Numbered from the stretch's first letter, positions 33,801 through 38,957 are shown. The stretch: 64,000 nucleotides of DNA from Limisphaera sp. (GCA_025057755.1 JANWVC010000014.1:88691-152690); one strand, 5' to 3'. The notes: a model not told the origin generated them from the letters alone. Numbers and translations are program-made.

Positions 33801-34408
33801 TCAACCAACTGCGTTGCAAACGACAAAATCAAAGGTTCCACCAGCGGGCCCTCGATGCCGGCCTCACTCAATGCATCGCCTTTCCCACCCATCGGGGCTG
33901 TGCTGGACAACTTATCAATCGCCACCAGCGAGGCTGGTTCCCCAGCCACCGAAGCACGATCTTCATCGCTGGAACTCGCCTCCGAAGCCACAGCGGCGTC
34001 TGCCGCGATGTTCGCGGAAAGATTCAATGTCAACGCCCGCAAAGCATCCGGCTCAGCGAAGCCATCCGAGCCTTCCCAGTCCCCCGAAGGTTCCAACAAA
34101 GACACACCTGCACCCGCGACGGAATCCGGGTAATTCTGTTCATCCCGTTCAACTGCAGCTTGCTGAAGCTCTCGATTATTCTCAGCAGATTGAGTCGAGC
34201 TCTCCCTGTTGACCACCACGTCACAAAGGATGGATCCGGTAACAAACACGTCCGTCCCCAGTAACGGGTGAACCAAGAGCCCCGCGGGAGGATCAGGCGA
34301 AGAATCCGACGCGCGAAGAGGCGCAAACAATGCGGGCTCAGCCGAAAGAAGGATCCTCGGCTCCAATGCCTCCAGCTCAAATCCGCGCCTGTAATTCGCC
34401 GCCGTCAC
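15866..34408 (-). CDS. Giant LEPR-XLL surface protein with beta-repeat, RTX, SdrD-B-like and Calx-beta regions (about 6180 residues)
   Basis: A single open frame of 18.5 kb. The GTG at 34408 is preferred because AAGGTG lies 6 bases before it; GTG 34417 is an alternative. Residues 15-22 read L-E-P-R-I-L-L-S, the LEPR-XLL motif of giant exported proteins. Next come a passenger-linker-like segment (G-N-S-P-G-H-L, near 33630), about six unrecognised beta-rich repeats (32.5-30.1 kb), some 1850 uncharacterised residues with three EF-hand-like loops (such as D-P-N-Q-D-G-K-L), a first RTX block (24.3-23.5 kb), an SdrD-B-like domain, five Calx-beta domains, two more SdrD-B-like domains, a sixth Calx-like domain and a long final RTX block. 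Calcium-dependent adhesion or a surface layer role is inferred. No ABC/HlyD/TolC export genes are nearby. The last repeat ends abruptly. Confidence 0.92.
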   Translation of the reverse strand: MTAANYRRGFELEALEPRILLSAEPALFAPLRASDSSPDPPAGLLVHPLLGTDVFVTGSILCDVVVNRESSTQSAENNRELQQAAVERDEQNYPDSVAGAGVSLLEPSGDWEGSDGFAEPDALRALTLNLSANIAADAAVASEASSSDEDRASVAGEPASLVAIDKLSSTAPMGGKGDALSEAGIEGPLVEPLILSFATQLVETLRSANGPPGQKSETTVLRTETVLDLAGVTISLQDGQVFGGEGVIGGLAGNGTIRPGNSPGHLVVGTFQPGPDAVTEIEIEGLTQGVSYDWIEVTGSASLNGTLKILFNPQGGYVPALGDVFTVITWPSGARTGEFARWLGTASIPGQPHWALKPVYTATALQLQIVNTPTVAPEANTTILNALDQLGAVGHWLDSFGSFAQSLPLVGSSLGHLADLGTVIVNGLKQRLQSVLASLPSAATVTRTIESWNNTSFAGLTFRVRGVLAQFGASSTDPMWWELDLALEPAALNQTLQNVAGGVFGAVFSGPAPTVTVRSSAVLDFSIGRDSGGLILKIDRLGAQAGVDASGLSGYGFNFALPTGAVTLTGSGGAVMVQAFVWAEPDASLLSAGRISASTLAQLASGAISVGNAFNFVKGGTLDAQFPLSGGFSFLGFSLTGIYRVRIETTDIFTQAPKLSVDVDSTLTVLGQTLTGSFSLENTGTETVLRATDVSFQLGASGQRVLSARDGAGTFVLLDQGLAGTLTLDFHLGPVIPGLGLNVTQLTLAVNTSQGAVPRVGGAIVNLPAGPYFRVAGTGTVSLANPQATLTAQFVFEPRDVDSNPANGYEEVVAAVSELAFGFTDGTNSILSVHSGVGALVFRSNGLVGSMAAQAALGVSGLSLAGDFAVRVNTTPTPYNQTFVVGGSSVTVDVEAGPTLRVIGSGVALTVQGTALTGDFAFERRQTTTGGEWVVTVAASNLALQWSGTAPNLLAVSGGNGAFLITAQGIAGTASVSATLNATGLTLSGSFSLRLNTTNAAVNETVTIQGGPVTVNLPAGPYLQVRGQGVTLGLFGAQLNGNFTFEQKTAHSSQRLILVTADQVGFTIGSSLLTASNGSGTFMITEAGAAGTGQITVAVNAFGHSFSHTFLWSFNTTGVAFQQTVGNPTTLNLPAGPFHRLDSGPVPVTIQVPVGSFTQSLQGRFVLSLVSDGTSPQVTVAASQVSGSITAGPVTLQVSGGTGAMVIYPAGVAAEFRLSSASLLGAGALNLVAQGLQLRLNNTGADVGVTVPVVVPINENPADNVTLRFEGAYYHNYLAVTGTAQLGGLAGAVVLGGNFSFERTVISGTPLFKVGAANLHFALKAGALTVVSFDRGMGAFVINGSGIAGEADLQFESGLVGLSGTIVLKLNTTNAGVNVTVTLPASSRVLNLPAGNFLEVRVNGHLQVGSFALPFDMIVRVSGGTVQFLRASDNQLLVAVDGAGNITLGAPLSALTNFDFAQASPIQWVTMLRQLWQWLDSFQRSSLFDLTIPFTEGIKLRDVLNWPQLFTDTVYKYMVSVELQSRSLQDTTLHTGPLPGVSLKIRLGNEEPFTLTFTDSMGDPNSRTGSELVQLLNNALASTPLDGRVVARINKNRQVVLALTESEVAKNTTLALVDANAEAAALGFGPGDGDDQTVDQSAVLMERFSTEDFFPALADFLNDGQLDGDGGVLYDPLRRLYTYTVNKSLTYNTSHLFGTSTVPFRMDTALGPIAGASLSGALQFNVSVGFQFTLGFDLGAAEVPRVLLGQGVPVPVHGRLSADAHFGIYLNEQQPNPFGTFNQLFAITLPAALTTSNTSVADLANDLNAVLATVPYGSGTLGSVLEAKAAGGTVVISAKPNQLGIINRIIVIAPRNDPFVTELGFGEQVLDLDNNPATVTDQVAMSRVTSPLRGLFLENAQLSASVSVTTTAPGIQGTLRLGFVEISTSGGVFGTLAYDGVTPAPITFQVSLRNHSTGETRLYISELFQNTGSTQIANLVPAVQFTGSFLARLNNISVSGLGFSLPLVNPQVSVWIPHIAHLDYNPDPYDPVNNPRGVFVTYPQLGNLENLTQLNFTNLVRALQAVSAQLSRLSAFSFLDEPLPFVNVSVNDLLDYAGQVAQWLENLATGGVQSTLQSTLSELKRQIDVLFNLDPSILTITLDENGMPAGSLVTAGGTASSPSTLLVNYNGPNNAFRLTANVPGTALNGTVVRIVGDASINDGSARVTWNASQKLLVIRIQPGRTTASAIVSAVNALGSPWNASLAPPDNAALGNTGAGTISTAALKFSIRLTTAYANSLPLQLDLQELLSRVAGDNPSLRSFLQFATTLVQIRGSGQLAVSASATLQLDFGVDVTDPLRLRPFLADTTAVTLLARVAGSQISLETSLGAVVGIFVRDGTVTLDRDGDPETGPAQQDRGAWFQVSLQDPNADGRLYFDEDWFNNDVIRIDLEGGVSARLPIYAPLESTPLGGSEDQNGDGYPDHYLIVEIPDLVRLFLSEAVSTRAVGASKVVRFAGLHNDLEVRSNGSITNYRIVFVDNLTGNTALASYQAATRTLTVQIDLGTTTASTAVTAIQNAAGAGGAFSPTSLTGDDDGNPAASSNNGSGRLENVLLIAPDFSRLFDGLELCDVVANSIDEILAGLDKFLGSVEDGLNQVVYNTQLPLIGNGLQGTANFIGSFRNGLLRELREEVEAAGGHGLTAVENAIKKALWNSLGPGGLNLLVDYQTGAPLDPAAGFSQLNVVLDCETGLVVNIRLARTLALLDTTQHPIAFQIGVPGFGLEVDGNVVLSLGFDWKFGFGVDLTNGFYFNTSAPATAPELQIFFRAEIPGLHATGRLFFLQLDVLDDAQQPSFFEGYFRVDLKDPNQDGKLTAAELFSSGTRFGDILSAVLGAEARVNLDLIASFGGNTAFPRVLADFTLTWRADTNQGATLPQIDFTNLRLDLGTFVSDFLGPVLREIRKVTEPIQPILDIVTMRLPILSDLAGRKITILDMAEAFGLLEPSTRDFIENVIHVVKLINDLDGIGEGSILIPFGSFRLLEGADGRRTQVQALQTVASRTLSDIAAAAEAATSSGASSSYTSKVAGFTRDVGSLDNFSIPIFNNPTELFNLFVGQPVRLVEWRMPTFKFKFTYTQSIPIYGPLFAKFGGTIGADINIGFGYDTFGIQKFISAADKNVLDILDGFYVLDFDASGREQPELRLYGELFAGAEVNLVIVKAGVQGGLGFEVIFDLNDINDDGRVRVSEIIANAQQDPRCIFDIEGRIYLFLEAFLKVDLFFFSIDKTWRFAEITLFSFEITCPEPVLAEFSGTDLVLNIGARANRRLEIDTTDGSETFIVRHVSGSAGSETVEVQWGNWRQTFQNVGRILVPDAGQGNDYLDFRGVLSTVEVHGGAGRDTIYLGDGSNSRAWGDDGDDLIVASNRAGVVGVILYGGNGNDTLQGGAAALRIYGGAGDDIITGSSEADELYGDDGSGSAMDGNDLIRGGGGDDWIRGGRGNDRLHGEDGHDWIRGDDGNDELWGGLGDDILEGGNGDDRLYGSAGNDILMGGPGSDWANGHGGVDLLIGDDDPAVPVTINNLPVTAANLTAIRTAVAAIPVAGLTVRNLPGAGSMARGNDILIGGGHVDMLFGGPGNDLLYGGNFMNQGDTSVIEEDHNDFIDGGPGDDGIFGDDSMGRTGDRDTGIAIQSAIFFDLNKNGVRDPGETGFGGVTVTLYRNDGLFIGSVKTEVDGSFKFTGLDPDRYYLTFSSVPGLTWIAQFGGGATDAEAAGNDSDVYPSGALAGRTPDFQLTFDETERNISAGYEGDPQLSVRDVSVREGQSGQTLVSVVVTLSGPQRVPVRVDYATADGNDPNPYRNARAASGDYVAASGTLIFEPGAVSKTLSFVVLGDLMYEEDQQFRVIFSNPSPGIQLPATAAVALVTILNDDPVPTLHAGDYVPPSSLLSDGTRVYLVPENTTAEFIISLSNPSEYPVTVQYLVDSAYDCGCDPNPAKPYPLYADGDYHQPAPGTLTFSPGETAKRVTVSLRQDALDEPDESFYVELFNPTYARIGDARGYGIIPDDDAPVSVSIHAVGNPSLYVTQVFEGDTGYVLVPIQVSLSAVSGKRITVTYATAPGTAVEAVHSGDLANAPDYEANPNETMAASDQVLVFEPGQTTRLLYVKVFGDNRDEPDEDFFVNLLSAENAILAANPSAESNHFVVRILDNDGVASTDAGPWSVYFGATTYTVQEPTSGTTYALVTIHRTPGSSQPLAVLYTVNGTATAGADYGAVYRQVVHFPGNQTTQVVRVPIYADGIAEGEETVQLILRNPTGGPVRGTPDTATLIIRDANLPEVWIEAPSQVVTDPWLGIPVTVVGVTEGTGAGTTTASFTIRLSRPAPPGGVQVNWATVNSTARAGQDFVAASGTAFLAGGATSTTVSVTIVRDALPEVTERFAVRLYNPVQATIRPYGDLAVCPIYDDDLQGVQGQVFYDRNGNGVRDIGETGIAHVKVEIVWSQNGVHQLATVFTDDNGVYAHPVALGPVSVRVDGSTVKSPYQKGVPPYLWLPWSGSWFNTTANENQSAVFDGVVGLSPFTPVGYDNSWSFTLPAATRDVGRGGTDDTLFGGPGNDRIDAGGGDDHVVGGHWQTATDTNMPVNKQAYDATVRVVTSSTNLVTEYGLPPGTTLHPIYGGGPVFGVTPQLFSGTISGEIWRDLNLNHIQDATDPLFTGGVLVTLLDATGNPVNAVFTTTGAYSFTNLYVDPNPANPSRYVLQFELPDGFTFVDANVGDGSPASDGSSADSDAEFVNRTRVITLTSSSPVKTGIDAGVIPAGAFANVGNFQFSRGVYSVSEVTPGYVEIMVTRGVATYAATVVVKTVDGTGPNGARSTPPGTRNFTATTVVLTFDAGQTHKLLQIPVHNRNLGFTEFRYFTLTLQDATGRPYDTATVYIVGAGNPTVTDDDWMEGGADWDILLGDSGNIPAYAVVDTWANMNLPARLGNIVRFGGPGHDVVTAGTGADFVDGQLGHDQLAGGDGVDIVLGGLGDDLIEVGQGDDDIQGGHGTDTLLSRRPVPGLVLTAAQLVHQQLQAGSYATLNVHTLRDTFEVARLMGDAQDNRFDLNGWLQTAFVHGGAGRDVLLITNDTDMIVRDASWAETLLWTLLAGFAKDAAVALPNGATYHLAALEGLTLQGGPSANVLNAAAYSRPVTFVATAGGDTYIGGSSADTFLLTANNPLGVVTLRGNAGVDTLDFSGTATSLTVDLAILGSLQSVHPNLGLVLQDEMENAVGGQGDDILRGNSRDNLLRGGPGNDWLEGRAGHEVYEFDTDQPWGDETVVENIGEPGHDVLDFSGTTTLSVHLNLGILGVFQSVNGNLRLRLMGEGIEEVRGGARDDVIRGNGNHNVLRGGPGHDLLDGKGGQDWLDGGPGNDVLLGGDGLDRIEEEGNTDFILTNTALRRATGEVDLLESIEIARLTGGRGNNLFTLTGWTGQGEIHGGAGLDTVVWAADADFFLNDGSLIMSLASGPVLLSSIEQARLTGGESSNTLDASGFTGSTVLMGGLGNDTLIGGSGADELWGGPGNDWLTGGPGNDLLDGGTGLNTVVEDRSTAAWPIEFVAQTGLLFITLRDPVPAPPDQSLYEVDRLRGIQNLSLVGTGQNDLFDVSGWISGQVNLDGRVGTDTVRFHMPVPTAAAPAGASIVLRDTGVTFTGGGGTIVFGSIEQAILHGTDRNETFDLRLFTGVAWVYAGGGDDVILDGPGLNWLEGGPGHDRFVFEPNGQVGTDLNRIRGGDGVDVLDLSAFTTGVTVHLSVIGSIQVVVPGELQFYLAAEDLENLIGGSGDDVLRGNNLDNTLTGGRGQDILDGGGGSDLVYEMADANFVLTNGALNIGVSTDTLISIERATLMGGPGNNTLDASAFSGSATLMGGAGDDVLIGGTGADVLVGGAGNDLLRGGPGHDTYRFDADEGLGTDTVDEAAGGGGDLLDFEETTTVGVTVRLGLTTTQTVVPGRLQLILTASDTVEYVRGGDGNDVLVGNALDNILSGGRGNDQISGGGGLDVVFELRDADMILTNTSLRIGTEVDSLVGIEGAVLYGGESNNVLDASTFSGSVILQGRGGNDLLYGGSGNDELDGGDGDDVLRGNGGDDALRGGRGNDTYVFDLSFDQGNDTVTEWLGEGYADTLLGIGLSGLVVNLHTTSVQTFLVGGAIRLRLTLTVASTVEFSF
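15990..19640 (-). repeat. Terminal RTX blocks built as a composite higher-order repeat in the giant gene
   Basis: Groups of G-G-x-G-N-D-x-L nonapeptides alternate with a longer non-RTX module. That module has [AD]-D-x-[DN]-x-[IV]-L-T-N, then [IV]-E-x-A-x-L-x-G-G, then N-x-L-D-A-S and a D-x-L-D-F strand. The composite unit recurs several times up to the stop codon. Confidence 0.8.
21090..23060 (-). repeat. Five tandem Calx-beta domains in the giant gene
   Basis: Boundaries are approximate: 23060-22700, 22690-22270, 22265-21840, 21830-21480 and 21475-21090. Most units share a glutamate-rich early strand (V-R-E-G, F-E-G-D), a Y-A-T-A or V-N-W-A-T-V core with a G-x-D-[YF] turn, E-x-x-E-x-F and a closing D-D-x or D-x-D. 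SdrD-B-like domains flank the array (about 23430-23200 and 21085-20060), with a short RTX piece near 20650. Confidence 0.75.
23540..24280 (-). repeat. First RTX (hemolysin-type calcium-binding) block in the giant gene
   Basis: Repeated G-G-x-G-x-D-x-[LI] nonapeptides, for example G-G-R-G-N-D-R-L-H and G-G-L-G-D-D-I-L-E, forming a calcium-binding parallel beta-roll. The block is followed by an SdrD-B-like domain. Confidence 0.85.
30130..32500 (-). repeat. About six degenerate beta-rich repeats of 117-139 residues in the giant gene
   Basis: Units are marked by N-L-P-A-G-P or a variant, at about 32110, 31710, 31358, 31008, 30590 and 30232. Inside each unit come G-x-F-x-F-E, then V-A-A-S-x-x-x-L, then G-x-G-A-F-x-I, then G-x-A-G, then L-x-x-N-T-T. 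I do not recognise this repeat as a named family; regular alternation of small and hydrophobic residues suggests beta strands. Confidence 0.7.
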
Positions 34409-34417
34409 AATGCACAC

Positions 34418-34970
34418 CTTACGGCTGGCTCAACCTTACGAACACGAACCGTCGCATCCAAACCAATCATCCAACCCCCGTCCCCCGACCATAAGGACTG
34501 CTGAGGTTCATGTTTGGCTCCGCTTGTAAACATTGCAGAAGTTTTGTCAAGTATTTGGTTCAAAAATTCTAACGCCAAGACTAAACCCAACACGAGGAAA
34601 TCCGTGGCCACGGCCAAAAAGGCCTCCAGTTGCTATCTACATGGAACAGCGGCACTCCCATGAAGCCGATCCGATCAAACGCCATGCCAAACACCTTCGG
34701 ATCCGAGCGTTTCGCTTGACAACAAGCATTGGCCCACCGAAATCCTGAACTCCGACCTATACCTGTCGGGCTTCCTGCTTTCTGCAGTGCATTTTCCAAT
34801 CTGGTGGTTCGATCCGAACCTGACGGGCCAGGGACCGCCATCTAACCGGGCGCGAAGTTCCTGAACAGCCGGTGAATAGAGCAGCTCACGGCCAAGTCGA
34901 ACTTGATGAAGGCATCCGAGTTTAATGGCGAGGCGTGAAAACCGGGATTAGATTTAGCCCGAAACGGTTT
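34418..34970. other. 553-base divergent intergenic region between the giant gene and the DUF6600-type lipoprotein gene
   Basis: Contains the promoter candidate for the giant gene (34523-34550). On the plus strand a perfect TTGACA at 34716-34721 has no fitting -10 hexamer 15-19 bases downstream, so no plus-strand promoter is claimed. No gene was recognised. Confidence 0.5.
34523..34550 (-). promoter_or_regulatory. Sigma70-like promoter candidate for the giant gene
   Basis: On the minus strand a perfect -35 TTGACA (complement of 34545-34550) is followed, after 16 bases, by TACAAG (complement of 34523-34528), matching four of six positions of the -10 consensus. Transcription would start near 34516 and give a leader of about 108 bases before the preferred GTG. 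Confidence 0.5.
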
Positions 34971-37319
34971 ATGAAACCCAGAATCCTTTGGGTGAATGCA
35001 GCTGTGCTGGGCAGTCTGTTGGGGCTTGTGATGACCGGTTGTGCGGGATCGTCCGAGGCCGAAAACCTGCCCAAGCCTGACTCTCTGCATGCTACCAGTG
35101 TTTCGGCCGCTGCGGATAAGACTGCATCGCCCTCAAGACCAACAGTGCGGCCGGAACCGGTCGAAGGAACCGAGGTGGAACTTTCAGCATCCCAAGAGGA
35201 CGCAGAAGCTGTTCAGCCTCCCGCCCGCCCAGAACCCGCACCGACCCATCAAGCACGTCGCCTGCCGGAGGATTTGAAACTTTCCCCTGCAACCCAGGAC
35301 CTAGTCAAGTTGACCCAATCCGCGGTGCCCGAATCAGTGATGCTCGCGTTCGTCACCAACAGCACTCGGACGTTCAACCTGGGCGCCGATCAAATTGTTT
35401 ACCTACATGACCTGGGCGTCCCAAGCGAGGTGATTCGGGCCATGATCGAGCAGGACCGGCGGCTCCGCGAATCCGGCGGACAACTGGCCCCGTTGGAAAC
35501 CCCACTTCAACCGCAGGTCGAATCGGTGCCGCTGACGGCTTCTACCGCTGCGGATGCCAAGCTGGCAGCCGCGGCTGCACCGCAAGCGTTACCGCAAACC
35601 AATAGTGCGGCCTCGGGAACTCCGGCCGATGCCGTGGCCGTGAGCCAGGCGCCCACGACGAACGTTACCTATCAAGTTTTCTACCAAGCACTTGCCCCCT
35701 ATGGTGCATGGATCCACGTAGATGGTTACGGGTATTGTTGGCAACCCAGCATCGTGGTTCTCCAGCCAGGCTGGCGGCCTTACTGTCATGGCGGTCGCTG
35801 GATTTACACGGACTTCGGATGGTACTGGCACTCGGACTATAGTTGGGGTTGGGCCACCTTCCACTACGGCCGATGGTTCCTTCACCCCCGATGGGGTTGG
35901 TGCTGGTGGCCGGACACAGTCTGGGCGCCTGCTTGGGTCATCTGGCGTTATCACCCCGCTTATTGCGGTTGGGCTCCCCTGCCGCCGCCGGCTCCAAGAA
36001 GCGGATTTGGAATCAGTTATGTCAGCTACGGGTTTGGTTGGAGTTGGTTTACCTTCGTGTCGTGGACGCATTTCCAAGATCGCCATCCACATCGGCACCG
36101 GGTGCGGGACGAAGATTGCAAACGGCTGGCCCGCGAGTCGGCCCCCGTTCGGGATGGTTTGGTTCGTGAGGGCGACCGAATCGTGAATCGCGGCATTGAT
36201 CCGGATCGAGTCCGTGCTCATACAGGCCGCGAGGTTCGACCCATTGCTGTACGTCCGCAGGAAATCCATCCGACCGAAAACAGGCCATGGACAGCTTTAC
36301 GCGAGCGATGGGAACCTGGGAGGAACGAGGTCAGGGTGCCTCGACTGCGTGCCCCGGAGAGCGCCTTGGCCCGGGCTCCCGAAGGCCCCCGACCGACTCC
36401 GCCGCCTTTGCCGCCGGCATCTGCTGACTCCACAAGCTCCACGCCGGCTTGGCCCGCCACCCATGCGGCAGAGTTGTCACATGAATTCGCCGCGACGGTT
36501 CCCTTGGCCGCTGGCTCGGTTGCTCCCCGAGCAGCAATCCGGCCTGAGCGAGTTGCCGGCAACCCGGTGTGGTCTCCCTCGCCAGGGGCTCTGACTGCGC
36601 CTTCACCCACACCCCCACCTGAACCTGCTAATACACCAGCTCCGGCGGACGCAGCCGTGCCGTCGAGACCGGCCGCAAATCCAGGCGGCTCTCCCAGAGC
36701 TGTGACCGTAATCGGAAGGCCACGCTCGCAGGTCCCCGGTCGCCCTGAGTCCGGAGCTGCGTTGACTGGGCAGGATCGGACACGCTCCAGACCCGCAGCG
36801 CCCACCACCCAGACATGGAGCCGTTCAGTCCCTGCCAAGGAACCATCAGTCGAAAGCCCGATGCCTCAGTTGGGCCCGGTGATCCAACGCGAGGCAGCCC
36901 CGCAGCCGGCCCCCCCGCCGTCAACCTTCTCGCCCGCAGTGCGTCCCCAAGCATCGCAAAATGTGATTGTGGTCCGGCCGAGCACTCCCCCCGGATTTCG
37001 GCCGACTGCGCCCCATCCCTCTGCGAGGAGCATCCAGACAACACCCTCGCAAGCTCGAGGTTTTCAGCCGCCGGAGCGCACCGAAGCCGTGCCGCGGGTC
37101 ACTATACCGCCGAGCCGGCCAACACCGACACCGCCTTTAACGCCACCCAACCCCGGCCTCACTCCGCCTGCGGCACCTGCCCCCGTAACCGTGTCCCCTG
37201 CTCCAAGCCCGCCCGCACCCACTGTGAGACCTGCGCCCTCACCGGCTAATCCAGGGCCGCCTTTGCCTTCGAGTCCACGCAGTTGGCCCGCTCCGAACCG
37301 CGGTCGAGCCGAGCGCTGA
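34971..37319 (+). CDS. DUF6600-type lipoprotein with long proline-rich tail
   Basis: 782 residues from the ATG at 34971; a GTG at 34935 would add 12. A lipoprotein signal ends in L-V-M-T-G-C, so the protein is probably anchored by a lipid in the cell envelope. Residues about 215-370 are very rich in Trp, Tyr and Gly: L-A-P-Y-G-A-W, Y-G-Y-C-W-Q-P, W-R-P-Y, W-G-W-A-T-F-H-Y-G-R-W and W-A-P-A-W-V-x-W-R, the pattern of the DUF6600 domain. A helical segment lies between signal and domain (L-P-E-D-L-K-L-S). From about residue 470 to the end the sequence is Pro/Ala/Arg-rich and probably disordered, which may allow it to span the periplasm or peptidoglycan. It is divergent from the giant gene. Molecular function is unknown. 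Confidence 0.8.
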   Translation: MKPRILWVNAAVLGSLLGLVMTGCAGSSEAENLPKPDSLHATSVSAAADKTASPSRPTVRPEPVEGTEVELSASQEDAEAVQPPARPEPAPTHQARRLPEDLKLSPATQDLVKLTQSAVPESVMLAFVTNSTRTFNLGADQIVYLHDLGVPSEVIRAMIEQDRRLRESGGQLAPLETPLQPQVESVPLTASTAADAKLAAAAAPQALPQTNSAASGTPADAVAVSQAPTTNVTYQVFYQALAPYGAWIHVDGYGYCWQPSIVVLQPGWRPYCHGGRWIYTDFGWYWHSDYSWGWATFHYGRWFLHPRWGWCWWPDTVWAPAWVIWRYHPAYCGWAPLPPPAPRSGFGISYVSYGFGWSWFTFVSWTHFQDRHPHRHRVRDEDCKRLARESAPVRDGLVREGDRIVNRGIDPDRVRAHTGREVRPIAVRPQEIHPTENRPWTALRERWEPGRNEVRVPRLRAPESALARAPEGPRPTPPPLPPASADSTSSTPAWPATHAAELSHEFAATVPLAAGSVAPRAAIRPERVAGNPVWSPSPGALTAPSPTPPPEPANTPAPADAAVPSRPAANPGGSPRAVTVIGRPRSQVPGRPESGAALTGQDRTRSRPAAPTTQTWSRSVPAKEPSVESPMPQLGPVIQREAAPQPAPPPSTFSPAVRPQASQNVIVVRPSTPPGFRPTAPHPSARSIQTTPSQARGFQPPERTEAVPRVTIPPSRPTPTPPLTPPNPGLTPPAAPAPVTVSPAPSPPAPTVRPAPSPANPGPPLPSSPRSWPAPNRGRAER

Positions 37320-37442
37320 ATCAGCACGCCGTTTTGCGCCTGTATGGATCACGGCCCAGCTATACTAAGGCAATCCGGGCGTCACAACCGGCGTTTCAAT
37401 CGAGCAGATCCGACTCGGCTCCGAGTGCCACCCCTCTGCGGT

Positions 37443-38411
37443 ATGGCACAGATGCATGCACACTGGCACGCCCTCAGCATTGCTTGCCTGCTATCGACCT
37501 TGCTGAGCCATCCAACCTCGGGAAGCACCAATCTGTACTGGACCCGCTTCGAAGCTGCCGAAGGTTATGACACACGTTACACTTTGATTGGGCAAAAAGG
37601 TTGGCTGGGCGAAGGTACCGGCGGCAACGGACTCGTGGTGGAGTTTTTCCGAGGAGAGGGGCAGCAAGCATACTTGGGGTTCTGGCCCCCGTTGCGCTCC
37701 AACGAAACCCAAACCATCGTTTGGCGTCCGTTGCGTTTCGATCCTCGTGCTGCTGGTTTACCGCGAGTCGAGTTTTCCGTACTGATGAGCATCGAAGACT
37801 CATCCGCCACGAACCAGCAATACGACAACTTCCAGTGGCAGTTCTACAACCTGCACACGAATCGATTGTTCAGTCTCGATTTTGACAACTATCACCAAGA
37901 CATTTCGTACCGTTTGGACGGCACGAACAACTGGAAAATCACCAACGTGCGCTTCACCAACGGAGTGCCTGAACCACTCGTGGTTAACCTGGACTTCGCC
38001 GCCAGCCGTTGGAGCGCGACCTTCGGCGGTCGTCTGATTGCAACCAATCAACCCATAACGACCACCAACGCCCACCTCTCGCTGGGCGAAATTGCCGCGG
38101 CTTGGATCTATTACACCCCCCATCGGCCGGGGGACAATTATTTGCTATTTGACAATTTCCGGATCACAGCTTCGTCCGCCTCGCAACGGCCTCGATTGCT
38201 CATCCTAGAGCGAAGCAATCGTGGCCACGTTTGGTTGCGGTTGTCCGGCGCACCTTCCGTCTCGTACGTGCTCGAAGCCGCTGCTTCTCCAGTTTTCGGT
38301 CCGTGGACGGCGTTACGCACCAATGCTTCCTCAGACGGTGTAATCGACTTTATCGACACGACGGCTTCCAATCAACCAGCTCGCTTCTACCGGGCCCGTA
38401 TGCTTCCCTGA
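37443..38411 (+). CDS. Secreted protein of unknown function with conserved C-terminal tail
   Basis: 322 residues from the ATG at 37443, with a signal-like hydrophobic N-terminus (H-A-L-S-I-A-C-L-L-S-T-L-L). I do not recognise the main domain. It has the look of a beta-sandwich of concanavalin or laminin-G type (W-x-R-F-E-A-A-E-G-Y-D near the start, then V-E-F-S-V-L-M-S-I-E-D, then N-Y-L-L-F-D-N-F-R-I), common in secreted Verrucomicrobia proteins. The last 50 residues (Y-V-L-E-A-A-A-S-P-V-F-G-P-W then F-Y-R-A-R-M) resemble the tail of the GEVED protein at 11712-15776, so this may be a shared sorting or anchoring element. The gene follows the lipoprotein by 123 bases. Confidence 0.7.
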   Translation: MAQMHAHWHALSIACLLSTLLSHPTSGSTNLYWTRFEAAEGYDTRYTLIGQKGWLGEGTGGNGLVVEFFRGEGQQAYLGFWPPLRSNETQTIVWRPLRFDPRAAGLPRVEFSVLMSIEDSSATNQQYDNFQWQFYNLHTNRLFSLDFDNYHQDISYRLDGTNNWKITNVRFTNGVPEPLVVNLDFAASRWSATFGGRLIATNQPITTTNAHLSLGEIAAAWIYYTPHRPGDNYLLFDNFRITASSASQRPRLLILERSNRGHVWLRLSGAPSVSYVLEAAASPVFGPWTALRTNASSDGVIDFIDTTASNQPARFYRARMLP

Positions 38412-38957
38412 AACGAGCCAAACAGGGATTTCGCCCGATGGCAACCTCTCGAGCTTGTCGCCTCGACTCCGGCTAGGAATCGAGTCTGCAGTAAAAAGCT
38501 TGTTGCGCTTGAGTCTACCACTGGAAACCGACTCCCAAGACCAATTCCCCAATGCCGGCGGTCGCCCGCCGCCTTGCCTCCCAACAAGCCTGAATCGGTC
38601 AGACGGAACCAAACGGCCCCACGCTCAAAATGAAGGTCCGGACCTGCGGGCTCAGGGTGAACCACGTTTGGCTCCTAAAGCGGCGGCTGGCCTTCAGCCC
38701 CAAAAAGTGACACCGCCACCGACGAGATGGGCAAACCATCGGGCAAGGGCGAGGCGGTCAGGCCAGGCTATCGGGTCAAACAACATAAACAACTTTAAGC
38801 AGGCGACGCTTGCGCGCTCGAACCCAAGCGAGCCCCTCTTGCCAAAGGTCCGGTCGCCACAGGATCCGTCAGGGGACTGTCCAACTCGCACAAATAGTCT
38901 TGCAGAAAAAAGCCTTTCCTCTGTTCACTGAAACGCAAATTCTGAGCGTCCACCGCC
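38412..38957. other. 546-base intergenic region, nothing recognised
   Basis: No coding frame resembles a known protein and no RNA gene or clear promoter was seen on either strand between the secreted protein and the sugar kinase. Confidence 0.4.

Noticed and set aside
15866..34408. Many plus-strand open frames of 70-340 residues inside the giant gene
   Set aside because: They are antisense to repetitive GC-rich coding sequence; their translations are low complexity and show no domains.
34716..34744. Plus-strand promoter for the DUF6600-type lipoprotein from a perfect TTGACA
   Set aside because: No hexamer resembling TATAAT lies 15-19 bases downstream.
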